Source: Owenia fusiformis
Lineage: Eukaryota; Annelida; Polychaeta; Sabellida; Oweniidae
Length of the DNA stretch: 64,000 nt
Direction: 5' to 3'
Assembly (NCBI GenBank): GCA_903813345.2
Contig: CAIIXF020000012.1
Coordinates: 20,472,184 to 20,536,183, forward strand
Program-made: the position numbers and the translations under genes
Shown: one piece after another, positions 24,631 through 35,492 of the stretch
Layout: every line of letters begins with the position of its first letter
Position numbering within the stretch: the stretch's first letter is position 1
Notes under the pieces: generated by a model
The model's database searches: none
Told to the model about the DNA's origin: nothing
The model's input: the letters and a program-made list of their open reading frames with translations, nothing else

Positions 24631-24902
24631 TAGATTGGGTTAATTTGGCGCTCGCTTTAATTTGGCGAATTTGGCGAAATTGAAAATTTCGCCAAAATAA
24701 ATCTTCGCCAAAATTTGATACTCAGGGAAAAACTAGAAGGAAAGCGCAGTATAGTAGCAGCATCGATCGAGGTGCAAAATGTGAAGGATGATCTCACAAA
24801 ACTGTACAAATGTGGTACATATCCGCCAAATTAAATAGCCGCCAATATGCCAAAAATGGCAACATCGCCAAATTAAGTAACGCCAAATTAACCCAATCTA
24901 CA
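24631..24902. mobile_element. Palindromic MITE, GATTGGGTTAATTTGGCG termini
   Basis: TAGATTGGGTTAATTTGGCG at 24631-24650 is matched by CGCCAAATTAACCCAATCTA at 24881-24900, a perfect 20-bp inverted repeat. The interior repeats TTTGGCGAA/TTCGCCAAA several times. The right edge CAGTA matches the TACTGTA edge of the MITE at 25170, so the two may be related. Confidence 0.8.
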
Positions 24903-24914
24903 GTAGTTCTATTC

Positions 24915-27540
24915 ATCTACAAAGAAAGGCACACACATATTACACACAACTCTGTTCTAGTATCAAGGGGCAGATTTATTAAAATCATACATCTCCAAGA
25001 ATAACCACACACATTACACGCAACTTTGTTCTAGTTTCGGTTCGGATGAGGGAAAGATTTATTAAAATTACACATCTCTAAGAATAGCTACACACATATA
25101 ACACTTAACTCTGTTCTACTATCAGGGGGATTTATTAAAATCATACATCTCCAAGAATAGCCACATATATACTGTACGCCCGGTATTATTCGCGTGCGAT
25201 TAACTTTCGCGCTTTTCGCGAGGGTGTTAAAATCGCGAAAAATTATCGTCGCGAAATTGCCAATTAAATCCCCGGGAATTTGTTTTTACCCGGGGCTCTA
25301 ATGCATTTCGTTTTGTCTACTAGTTTGGATCGAGTTATAGTACTTCAATAGTACTGTGCAACTCAATGACTTTACTATGCGCATGCGCGGCAATGAAAGA
25401 GCACGTGCGCACGATTGTTCACGTGATCGTAGCCTGCAATTTTATTGGACATCATATACTGGGGAATGTACTGGGAACTGAATTTCATATACTTTGGAAT
25501 CCCTGAATATGATAAAATACAGTATATGCGAAATTTAATAGCCGCAAAACCGTGTTTTCGCAAAATTCGCGAAATTAAAGCTCGCGAATAATACCGGGCC
25601 TACAGTATTACACACAACTCTGTTCTAGTATCAGGGGGCAGATTAATTAAAATCATTCATCTCCAAGAATAGCCACACACATATTACACACAACTCTGTT
25701 CTTATGTCAGGTGTGAAGATTTATAATGATCACACATCTCCAAGAATAGCCACATACATATTACACACAACTCTGTTCTTGTGTCAGGTTTGAAGATTTA
25801 AAATGATCACACATCTCCAAGAATAGCCACATACATATTACACACAACTCTGTTCTTGTGTCAGGTGTGAAGATTTATAATGATCACACATCTCCAAGAA
25901 TAGCCACATACATATTACACACAACTCTGTTCTTATGTCAGGTGTGAAGATTTATAATGATCACACATCTCCAAGAATAGCCACATACATATTACACACA
26001 ACTCTGTTCTTGTGTCAGGTTTGAAGATTTAAAATGATCACACATCTCCAAGAATAGCCACACACATATTACACTCCACTCTTTTTTATGTCAGGTGTGA
26101 AGATTTATGATGATCACACATTTCCAAGAATAGCCACATACATATTACACACAACTATTTTTTATGTCAGGTGTGAAGATTTATAATGATCACACATCTC
26201 CAAGAATAGCCACACACATATTACACTCCACTCTTTTTTATGTCAGGTGTGAAGATTTATAATGATCACACATCTCCAAGAATAGCCACACACATATTAC
26301 ACTCCACTCTTTTTTATGTCAGGTGTGAAGATTTAAAATGATCACACATCTCCAAGAATAGCCACACACATATTACACACAACTCTGTTCTTGTGTCAGG
26401 TTTGAAGATTTAAAATGATCACACATCTCCAAGAATAGCCACATACATATTACACACAACTCTGTTCTTGTGACAGGTGTGAAAATTTATAAAGATCACA
26501 CATTTCTAGGAATAGCCACACACACATATTACACACAACTCTATTCTTATGTCAGGTGTGAAGATTTATAATGATCACACATCTCCAAGAATAGCCACAT
26601 ACATATTACACACAACTCTGTTCTTGTGCACGGTGTGAAGATTTATAATGATCACACATCTCCAAGAATAGCCACACACATATTACACTCCACTCTTTTT
26701 TATGTCAGGTGTGAAGATTTAAAATGATCACACATCTCCAAGAATAGCCACATACATATTACACACAACTCTGTTCTTGTGTCAGGTGTGAAGATTTATA
26801 ATGATCACACATCTCCAAGAATAGCCACATACATATTACACACAACTCTTTTTTTATGTCAGGTGTGAAGATTTATAATGATCACACATCTCCAAGAATA
26901 GCCACACACATATTACACTCCACTCTTTTTTATGTCAGGTGTGAAGATTTATAATGATCACACATCTCCAAGAATAGCCACACACATATTACACACAACT
27001 CTGTTCTTGCGTCAGGTTTGAAGATTTAAAATGATCACACATCTCCAAGAATAGCCATATACATATTACACACAACTCTGTTCTTGTGTCAGGTGTGAAA
27101 ATTTATAAAGATCACACATTTCTAGGAATAGCCACACACACATATTACACACAACTCTATTCTTGTGTTGTGTGTGAAGATTTATTAGAATCACACATCT
27201 CAAAGAATAGCCACACACATATTACACATAACTCTGTTCTTGTATCCGAGCGGGGAGATTTATCAAAATCACACATCTCCAAGAATAGCCACACACATAT
27301 TACACAACTCTGTTCTTGTATCAGGGGGAAAGAATTATTAAAAGCACACATCTCCAAGAAAAGCCACCCATATATAACACACAACTCTCTTCTTGTATCA
27401 GGGGGAAGATTTGTTTTAATCACACATCTCCAAGAATAGCAACGCACACATTGCAGTACACACAACTACAGAACAATATTCTTGTTTCGGGTGTGAAGAT
27501 TTAAAATAACACATCCCCGAGAATTGCCACACACATTGAT
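24915..27540 (+). repeat. Satellite of ~77-bp units, about thirty copies
   Basis: A unit of about 77 bp with the blocks GTGTGAAGATTTATAATGAT, CACACATCTCCAAGAATAGCC, ACACATATTACACACAACTC and TGTTCTTGTGTCAG is repeated head to tail. Copies at the left (24915-25170) and right (after 27160) ends are the most diverged and central ones nearly identical, as expected of an array kept uniform by unequal exchange. Each unit has two inverted repeats: GTGTGA with TCACAC, and CAAGAA with TTCTTG. It is interrupted by a MITE at 25170-25607. Open frames in it are repeat translations. Confidence 0.9.
25170..25607. mobile_element. MITE inserted in the 77-bp satellite
   Basis: TACTGTACGCCCGGTATTAT at the left is matched by ATAATACCGGGCCTACAGTA at the right (one mismatch in 20), with TA at both edges as in Tc1/mariner-type target duplications. 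Subterminal TTCGCG/CGCGAA motifs recur at both ends. The satellite unit resumes on the far side (ATTACACACAACTC), so the insertion is younger than at least part of the array. It is markedly richer in CG dinucleotides than its surroundings. Confidence 0.85.
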
Positions 27541-27551
27541 CACACAATAAT

Positions 27552-27638
27552 ATGGCAGCCACAGCAGTACCTAAAACGAAGAAGGTCAAAGTAGAACAAC
27601 ATCCCAAGTTCCTTGAACTGGTCTATACGTCCTTGTGA
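27552..27638 (+). other. Short basic open frame next to the satellite, possible captured exon
   Basis: An ATG in good context (AATATGGCAGCC) opens 28 codons ending at TGA. The peptide is Ala-rich, then basic (PKTKKVKVEQHPKF) and then LELVY. The basic stretch before a HPKF motif recalls the start of linker-histone globular domains, but this is only a resemblance. No splice donor is evident apart from an internal CTG/GTCTAT. It could be a captured exon start or chance. Confidence 0.2.
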
Positions 27639-27744
27639 TCAGATGTTTTTATTCTTACATGTATTGTACATCTCATTTGCATTAATAAAATAATGAACTG
27701 TACATAATGTAAATGCCTCTTTTCGTGTTTAGTTTTTGGGTAAT

Positions 27745-28090
27745 GTGAACGAAAATATCCTTGCTGTATATGTAAAAAATCCCGACCGTATTAATGAATA
27801 TCCCGAAAATATTCAGAAAGTATTCATAAATATCCGGAAAAATGGTTGAATATTCAGCCGTATTTGTGAGTAACCGAATCATATATTAGTCGTATCCCTA
27901 AGTATACGTGAAAAAACGAGATGTATATCAGTAGTATCCAGAACTGTGGATATTTCAGGATATCAGTGTTCCGTCTCTCAATAATATCCGTGAATCTCCA
28001 AATTCGAGATACTCATCGTATTTATCACGGATTCTTAAGGATACGTTCCATATTCCTATAATATCTCGCAAGTATCCAGGCAGGATTCTT
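27745..28090. repeat. Right subterminal field of TATCC/GGATA motifs
   Basis: About twenty TATCC, TATCCC, GGATA and related motifs in both orientations in 350 bp, ending at the inverted copy of CACAGCGAAAAATG. Mirrors 20400-20640. Confidence 0.55.
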
Positions 28091-28105
28091 TATCATTTTT
28101 CGCTG

Positions 28106-28881
28106 TGAAATGAATACTATATATTGGAGTGAATAAACATCTTTAGTATTAAGATATATCATATCACCTCATTTCCTCCTAGTCATATGATTGCTAGTAA
28201 ATAAGATAGATATTATGAAAATCAGAATTATTCATTGTAAGAATCATTATTTCCACCCCTGCCTGTCTTTGTTATGATGTATATTGTTGCTCATAAAACA
28301 GAAAGATGTCATAAGAATCAAAGTGGTATGGCATTTCTAGTTTCTAAAGAAGGGAGCAACGACTTGAAATGAATGTATAACATCATATCAAGCTTGAGTA
28401 TGTTTAATGATGATGATGATGGTGTATGGTAGAACAGTCCTGAATGTTTATAGCTAGAATATTGAACCAACTGTGCTGTGTACAACTCTGTTGTTATCAG
28501 CTTCAGCAACAGCATAAATGTGCTTCAACTATAAATGAGATATAGTGATCAATTGATTGTTACTTATTCTGATTCTCAGACCATATCTGCTGATAGGAGA
28601 CTGATCTTACTGCAGGGGATGAAATCAACTCGCAGAAGCAATCCAACATACCCACACATAGAAAAGTATGTGGTAAATAATGACTCCTATGTGGAATTTG
28701 TTTCACACAAAAAATTCTGTACATATAAATAGGCACATTTCTTTATAAACACTTCCCTGCAACCATTTAATATTTGGACCTTAATTATCTGACATCTTTA
28801 ACAACATGCATGTTGTAAGTAATTGGTGAACTTGAAATTATTAAGCTAACAGAATTTAGACAAGAACACAAATGTGTACAA
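28106..28881. other. Intergenic DNA, nothing recognised
   Basis: AT-rich sequence with a short GAT trinucleotide run at about 28410. No gene or element is identified. Confidence 0.5.
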
Positions 28882-30200
28882 TATGTCCCCACCAATGGGT
28901 GATCCCGTCTAATGGTTATCCTGAAAATGAGTAGACAAGACTTTACTGTTACAATTTTGGAATTGAAAATGCAAAATGGCCACCTTAAAATTTACCAAGA
29001 ATGCCCAAAAAATTAGTCAGCTGTAGATTTTTATACTAAGAACCATCCCTGAAAATTTGAAATTGATCCGTCAAACAGTAAACCAGAAAACAAGACTTTA
29101 CAGACAAGATTTTAGGACGGAAAAATCCAAAATGGCTGCCTTGACATTTGCTCAGAATGCCTAAAAACTAATCAGTTCTAGATTTTCATACTAAGAATCA
29201 TCCCTAAAAATTTGAAATTGATCTACCAAACAGTTCACCTGAAAACACGTAGACAAGACTTTACAGACAAGATTTTAGGACGGAAAATCCAAAATGGCTG
29301 CCTTGACATTTACCCAGAATGCCAAAAAACTAATCAGATCTAGATTTTCATACTAAGAATCATCCCTGACAATTTGAAATTGATCTACCAAATGGTTCAC
29401 CTGAAAACGCGTAGACAAGACTTCACAGACAAGATTTTAGGACGGAAAATCCAAAATGGCTGCCTTGACATTTAACCAGAATGCCAAAAAACTAATCAGA
29501 TCTAGATTTTCATACTAATAATCATCCCTGAAAATTTGAAAATGATCTACCAAACGGTTCGCCTGAAAACGCATAGACAAGACTTTACAGACAAAATTTT
29601 AGGATGGAAAAATCCAAAATGGCCGACAATAAAAAAGTGATTATACTTTTTTGCTGATTTCTTTTTACAAAATTAGCACATATAACTACTGTTAACAATA
29701 ACATATGCTTTTACAATAAAGTACACCTGAAATTTTTTATAAACCTACTAAATAGTCTAAGTATGAAAACTCAAAAACACCATTCAATATGATACAAAGT
29801 ATTATCGCACGCTAACTTTTCTTAAAACATTCAAAATGGCTGCCATGACTGGGCTAACAGGTCCAAAACCTAATCAGATCTAGAATCAAGTGAGCTGAAC
29901 AGGATGTTAACGTTTTAAAAGCAACAGTGAAGCCATTTTTCTTAAAGTTTGCAGACAAGGATTTTAGCATTTGACTTCAAAATGGCCGACAGGAAGTAGG
30001 TATCGACTTGAAACTTTTTCGTCCACATCTGTATGCACTCATAAGTTATCCCTGAAAATTTAAAGGTGATATCGGTAGCGGTTTTGGAGAAAACTGCCGG
30101 ACGTACGGACGGACGGACAGACAGACGGACGGACAGACGGACGGACGGACGGACGCGCCTAGGCCGACAATATGGCCCCACACTATGTGGTGGGGACATA
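28882..30200 (+). mobile_element. TIR element with ~157-bp tandem units and GGAC microsatellite
   Basis: TATGTCCCCACCA at 28882-28894 is matched by TGGTGGGGACATA at 30188-30200. Inside are about four units of roughly 157 bp with the blocks CCAAAATGGCTGCCTTGACA, AATCAGATCTAGATTTTCAT, CATCCCTGAAAATTTGAA and AGACAAGACTTTACAGACA. After a degenerate stretch comes CCGGACGTACGGACGGACGG with further GGAC/GGACAG units (30097-30155), then a terminal hairpin formed by TATGGCCCCAC and GTGGTGGGGACATA. The layout (core repeats, ACGG microsatellite, structured end) resembles the pearl/HINE-type elements described in bivalves. Confidence 0.75.
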
Positions 30201-30856
30201 AAAAGAAACAACTTGTTCTTTGTTGTTTTCATTTATTTTGCGTGTTGTCAGAAATTCTCAAAAATACAAATGACATATGGTTCAAAGTCGGAAAATATTA
30301 CTTTTGGCAATACCCTAAACAATACAATAATATTGACTCAACAAGACAATGGAAACTGAAATACATAGTCTATGTATATTGAACCTGTTAACAGTGAACA
30401 AGGATAAAAATCTTTGCAAAAGAACTTTGCAATACTGCCATCTATAAATAAGAAGTATTTGATTCCACCTGTCAAATGGAATCACATGTTCTCATATCTT
30501 GTGACCCTTATCTCACAAGGGCAGTGACAGTGAAAGTAATCTCATTTAAGCTTTAACGATGTTCTTGAATGTTAAACGTATAGTGACCATTCAGATTATG
30601 ACAAAAACAATGAAAAGAACAGAATGTAAATATGGCCGTATGCGTATGTGTATAAATTGTACATGAATGTACCAATTCCTTCAAACAGGTAAACAGAATA
30701 TTTAAATCAACACAAATGGCACATTCAAAATTTTAAGGACAATCTAAAAGATACCATGACATGTGCAAGAGAAATAAACATGTGAATGGTATCAGTCTAA
30801 GTTGTCCCAAGACAATAACCTATCAGACTACGGCTAAACCTGTTTGCAATGAATAC
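30201..30856. other. Upstream region of the methyltransferase gene
   Basis: AT-rich sequence without open frames of note. It probably contains distal upstream regulatory DNA of the gene that starts at 31133, but I can point to no specific site here. Confidence 0.4.
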
Positions 30857-30864
30857 TATAAAGG
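30857..30864 (+). promoter_or_regulatory. TATA-box candidate
   Basis: TATAAAGG in the context ACTATAAAGGCAGG is the best TATA match upstream of the methyltransferase start codon. It would put transcription start near 30890 and leave an unspliced leader of about 240 bases. Not tested against other possible upstream exons. Confidence 0.3.
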
Positions 30865-31132
30865 CAGGTTTAGTTGTTCCAATTAGAGAGTTGTTTATAT
30901 TGAGAAATTCTGATTACCTGGTCTGGTATATGGGAGTCAATAGGATATCCAAAAATGCAACTCAAAAATGTTCATTTTTTCTGGTGTAAATATGTGTTCA
31001 AATAAACAGATTTGACTGTATACAAATATTGAAAATCACCAGATTCTACCAGCTAATCAGTCTTTGTAACCAAGCACTGCTTACTGAAAAGTAAGGCAGT
31101 TTCATGAGACATTACTAGTTAACACCATTAAA

Positions 31133-33602
31133 ATGTTTCAAGTTTTACTCCTCTGTGGATTAATCTTTGGATGTCAATCCCAAGCTTTGCCATCCTACTT
31201 TCCAGCATTTATACAGGGAGATGTAGTGAGTGCTAAAGTTGTTGCTTTAAAGGAGTCGGACTATAGAGGCAAGCCAGTTTATGAAATAACATTCACGGTT
31301 AAACCACATGCTTCAAGTGAATCAGAAGGTATTGTACATCGTCAGTATGAAGAATTCCAGAAATTCAATGACAAAAGACCATTTAAAATCGGGGGATATG
31401 GATTTAATGTACCAAAGCAATCTGAGGCCAATATCACAATGATGGATGCCTACCTACAGAGAACAATAGCAACAGACTCTCTCAAGACTTCCCAATTAAT
31501 GAGTGATTTTCTCGGTATCAACTGGGATGGAAAAAACATTAAATGGTTTCTTGATATGGCTGAATTTATGAAAATGTTATTGAATACGAGAGTCCCTGAT
31601 TTCGCTCCAGAGCCACCTATCATCAGAACAGAAGAGGACGTTCTCCATGAAGAGACTCCACATGAGGTCTTTGTGTATCTTACAGCTTTTCATCATGGTC
31701 ACTCAAGTGCTAGCCTCCAAGCCTACCAAAGCTTCTTCAAAAACTACACAGAACTGACTCCTAAATTTGATGGCCCAACAGGTGAAACTGATGTCCTTCC
31801 TCCAGGTGTCTCAACACCCATCAAGATACCTTACTTTTATGATAAGGCTCATGTACATTTTCTGCCAGGGGGCTACCTCAATGGACAAACTGTACGGATC
31901 TCATACCTGGGGAAAAACAAGTTCAATATGTTGAAGGAGGTGAATTTGAGGGACAGAATTAAGCAATTTCATGGACAGAGATCACCTAAGATGATTCTAG
32001 ATGTGGGAACAGGAAACTGTTTTTCTGCTTTCTCATTTGCTGAGGTGTTTCCTAATTCTATTGTACATGGAGTAGACCTAGCAGCACCTTATGTAAGGTA
32101 TGTAAATATTAACTCATAACTTCATTGAAATAGATTGTGCCTATTTCAATTTTCTAAAACGTATGAGGGCTTCACCATATTTTTATTTCTGAACTTGTAT
32201 GGATAATCTGAATTTGAACTTAAAGATAAACTTTATGTCCCAAATCATGAAGCATTTTTTCAGGTTTTGTCGTGTCTGGCAAAAGGCCCGTCAATCCAAC
32301 AACACCTTTTTCTACCAGGACAATGGAGAGTCTCTCCACTATAAGGACAACACATTTGACATTGTTCAGTATACCTATGTGTTGCATGAGATGCCAGCGG
32401 AAAATGCAGCCAGATTCCTAAAGGAAGCATTCCGTGTACTTAAACCTGGAGGCGTCATTAGTGGATTTGAAGGTAAGCTTTGGTGTTGAGTTATTGCAAA
32501 TGCCATATAATCCTAAAGGAACTAGAAGGGATAGCAATGAGTTTCTCTCATTCCATGTCATACTTTTTTGCTTTTAAGACAAAGGCAATATAGCATTTTG
32601 GAAAAGTGCAATAAATATAGGTTATCTATTGGAAGAGATTGAATATGTTTTTTTTCCGAGGGACAATATGACTGAAGAGTAATATGATATTGACCAAGGG
32701 AGCGCAGCAAACGAGTATCAATATCATATTGCCCAAGGTCAATATCATATTTTCCGAGGAATAAAACCTATGTTCAATCCCGTCCAGAAATAACCTATTT
32801 ATTCCATAATAAACATGCAAGGTTAAAAATAACCCGGAAACCAAAAATAGGTTAATAACACTCCAATACGATTTTTTCCCGGAGACAATACAATTTTTTC
32901 ATGTAATATGATTCAATACGATTTTTATTCCTTCATATTTCCCTGGGAAAACAGTAGTAGTATGGTATAAACTTGTCTTCTGACATTATTTCAGGATAAT
33001 ATTGGGTTTAAGGTTATTTTGGAAAACATTGTCAAAGGGGTAGTATAGGGATTCCCTTTTCACTACAAATGAGGTCTGACAATCCTGCATCTTAAATCTT
33101 CAATTTCAATATTTGATCCGATATACGTGTTATAAAAAATGTAAGGAAAATATTGCCATCTTTGAAATATTTCTTCTGACATTTTACACTCTCATTATCT
33201 TTCTTTATCACCTTTTGCCCTTACAAAGGAAACATATAAAAAATAAATAAAATATTTTTACAGCAGAAGAAAAAAAGAAAGTTTTAAGAAAAATGTGTAT
33301 ATTAGTGAAACTAAACTATCTTGGCTAAATGAAAGTACATTTCTATTTGTTGTAATATGTGACGCTATGTTTCAGTACCTTATGTTGTTGACCCAGTGGA
33401 GAGACCAATCTTTGTTGAAACACAAACTTGGGGATACAAGTGGAACACCACTGGACCACATGGACCAGAGCCATTTGTTGGGGAATTTGAACTGGGTACA
33501 AAACTACCACAAATGATCAAAAGTGTAGGCTTTATAAACATGATAGACCAGTCATATACTGAGTTTGATCATTTCTATATTGCTGAAAAACCAAAGGAAT
33601 AA
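31133..33602 (+). CDS. Secreted PX-like / class I SAM-dependent methyltransferase (three exons)
   Basis: Coding exons are 31133-32097, 32264-32472 and 33376-33602, with GT-AG junctions in phases 2 and 1 and a 466-aa product. Residues 1-19 look like a signal peptide (hydrophobic core LLLCGLIFG). Residues about 26-129 resemble a PX domain: beta-rich start, HRQYEEF with Arg70, Tyr72 and Phe75 in the phosphoinositide-site pattern, and an ending of MMDAYLQ and SDFLGI. From about residue 285 comes a class I methyltransferase fold: motif I ILDVGTGN (288-295), acidic loop GVDL (313-316), NTFDIVQ (351-357), VLHEMP (361-366) and RVLKPGG (379-385). The SAM-binding residues are intact, so an active enzyme is likely. 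The substrate is unknown. A PX-like domain behind a signal peptide is odd, since PX domains normally act on cytosolic membrane faces. Confidence 0.85.
32611..32805. mobile_element. Foldback MITE in intron 2 of the methyltransferase gene
   Basis: The left arm has ATAGGTTATCTATTGGA and GATTGAATATG; the right arm carries their imperfect complements CATA..TTCAATCCCGTCC and AAATAACCTATTTATT. The centre contains CAATATCATATTG-like repeats. Arms are about 50 bp. The insertion is entirely intronic. Confidence 0.6.
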
Positions 33603-33671
33603 CATAATAGATTTGCAACCTGACATTGATAAGTTAATTGATTAAAATCCATGTTTATTATATTCAGAGAA

Positions 33672-33677
33672 AATAAA
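33672..33677 (+). terminator. Polyadenylation signal of the methyltransferase gene
   Basis: AATAAA occurs 70 bases after the stop codon in GAGAAAATAAAGACAAG. It is the first canonical signal downstream and gives a short 3' UTR. Confidence 0.55.
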
Positions 33678-33702
33678 GACAAGTTGCCATATCAAACTAC
33701 AA

Positions 33703-35079
33703 TTTATGTTTATTCTATATTCAGTAGTTGAAAGGTCTATGAAATGTCGTTACATATTCATAGACCGTTACATATACATGTTACATATTGTAACATGCTG
33801 CTATTTGCATCATCAACACATGAAACAAGCAAAATGTCACCACCTACCATTTGTTACAGACACTGACTGCCAAACACCAACAGGCTGTTACTAATAAAAT
33901 GAAAACAATTATGTAATACTACTCCACGTTTAAAAAGGAAAGAATGTTTGTTTTCGTGGAAAAAGGTTAAGAAATATATTTCTGGATCTGAAGCTCCCAT
34001 GATGCACTGCGAGTGTCAAATGGTTACCGATATGCTTGGTCAGATTAAACATTTATTATATAGCTTTTAACTCATCACAAGAAGGTTATCATGAACATAC
34101 TTATAGTTTCCAGAGATTCTAGAGACACATCTGTAACAGCATTGTGCACAGAAATGGCTCAATCAATAGTGGTAAATGAATTAATGGAATTTACCCTTTT
34201 ATCACCCTATTTTTTCAAATGGAAAAGTAGGGTCTGTGTTTATTGGAGTATGTGTGCCTGTTAGAGATAATACGGTATTCAAATTCAACTCTTCAAGATA
34301 TTATGCCAGGATATATAAATGTTAGTGATTCATAAAGACATGAAATCATGCACTGAAATAAGACCGCCCTTTAAATTACAACGCTAAACAAAAAGTGGTG
34401 GAAAACAATGAACTTTAATTGAAAAAATTGCAATGACCGTTTATTTTGTGGTTGAAATTGACAAATTGTAAGATTCTTTTGATACACAAGTTTTTCTTAC
34501 CTGAGAATACTGACATCATTGTTGTGTTTGACTGAGTTTTACAATGTATTACATACTGGTAATTAGATACGCGATGAGTATCATATTGTTTCCTTATTTT
34601 TCACAATCAAAGTTGTCAACAAATGGGACATTTCATTTTACGGCTGATTTGACACTTGGTACATCTAAAGTGTACGACAGTATATTTTGTCACTGTACGT
34701 TGTCGATGGTTAGATGTGATATTTCACTTCAAAATATAAAGCAAAAATAATTGACATACATGAATCTTCAAGTTTAGTACTACTACTATATGACCAGAAG
34801 GATATGAATTTCAAAATTTCAATAAAATAATTGTGGCTTGAAAATTTCAACTCCAGGTCTGTTTCAAAATCTATCTATTTTCTAATTCCACACTTATATG
34901 TTGACATAGATCTCTCAAGTAAAAACCTAACTTTCAATGTATTACCAATTTACCATTCTAATTCTACGGGCCAAACCATGTGGAAATCAACAAAGTGGGT
35001 TTTGTAATCAGGGAATAAATCAGAGGGAAAATGAAACATTTCAAAAAATCATAGCCAACATTATATATAGTCCTGGCAT
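33703..35079. other. Intergenic DNA with a fragment of the TGTCACCACC element family
   Basis: At about 33829-33895, AAAATGTCACCACCTACC, TTTGTTACAGACAC and CCAAACACCAAC match the left part of the 9.4-kb MITE; the right end is lost. Otherwise nothing is recognised. Confidence 0.45.
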
Positions 35080-35492
35080 GGGATATAGAGTCCATTTCAC
35101 TGCTTCATTTCGTCAGTAGAAAGGCAAAAATAAGAAATTGGGAGACCATTGTGCAATAATATATGGAAAAGTATATTCATAATGTACATGAATGACATTT
35201 GTATATTTCAGATTTTTTAGTTTTTTGTGCAATAAGCCTGTGCCGTCTCGTAATTTGAAAAATTTCAGCCATGTTAATCTTATTGAAAATAACATGGCAG
35301 AGAAACATCCAAATATAAGAGGCCACACACTTTATAAGCCAAACTAGAAGCAATCCAAGATATACAAATGTCATTCATGTACATTATGAATATACTTTTC
35401 CATATATTATTGCACAATGGTCTCCCAATTTCTTATTTTTGCCGTTCTACTGACGAAATGAAGCAGTGAAATGGACTTTAGACTATATCCTA
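35080..35492. mobile_element. Foldback element, ~125-bp arms
   Basis: The arm at about 35080-35208 (GAGTCCATTTCACTGCTTCA ... ATGACATTTGTATAT) is repeated in inverted, nearly identical form at about 35365-35490 (ATATACAAATGTCAT ... TGAAGCAGTGAAATGGACTT), around a centre of about 155 bp. Arms differ at only a handful of bases, so the event is recent. No coding sequence; a snap-back or MITE-like element whose transcript would form a long hairpin. Confidence 0.8.

Larger units (their letters stand above)
20388..28105. mobile_element. Candidate 7.7-kb composite element with 14-bp TIR and TATCC-rich subterminal fields
   Basis: CACAGCGAAAAATG at 20386-20399 is matched by its exact reverse complement CATTTTTCGCTGTG at 28094-28107. 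Inside each end is a field, 20400-20640 and about 27745-28090, packed with TATCC, GGATA, ATATCC and related motifs that occur rarely elsewhere in the window. The ends starting CAGCG recall hAT elements, but no 8-bp target duplication is visible (TATAAACA versus TGAAATGA). No transposase is seen inside. The interior is a nest of a hAT-like element, two MITEs and a satellite. Boundaries are an inference from symmetry. Confidence 0.5.

Noticed and set aside
27086-27504. Frames with repeated HISKNSHTHIT-type peptides
   Set aside because: Pure translation of the 77-bp satellite; frame breaks between units show no constraint.
30066-30359. Open frames reading RTDGRTDR repeats, also at 23652-23888 on both strands
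   Set aside because: They are translations of the GGAC microsatellite inside transposable elements and have no independent gene support.
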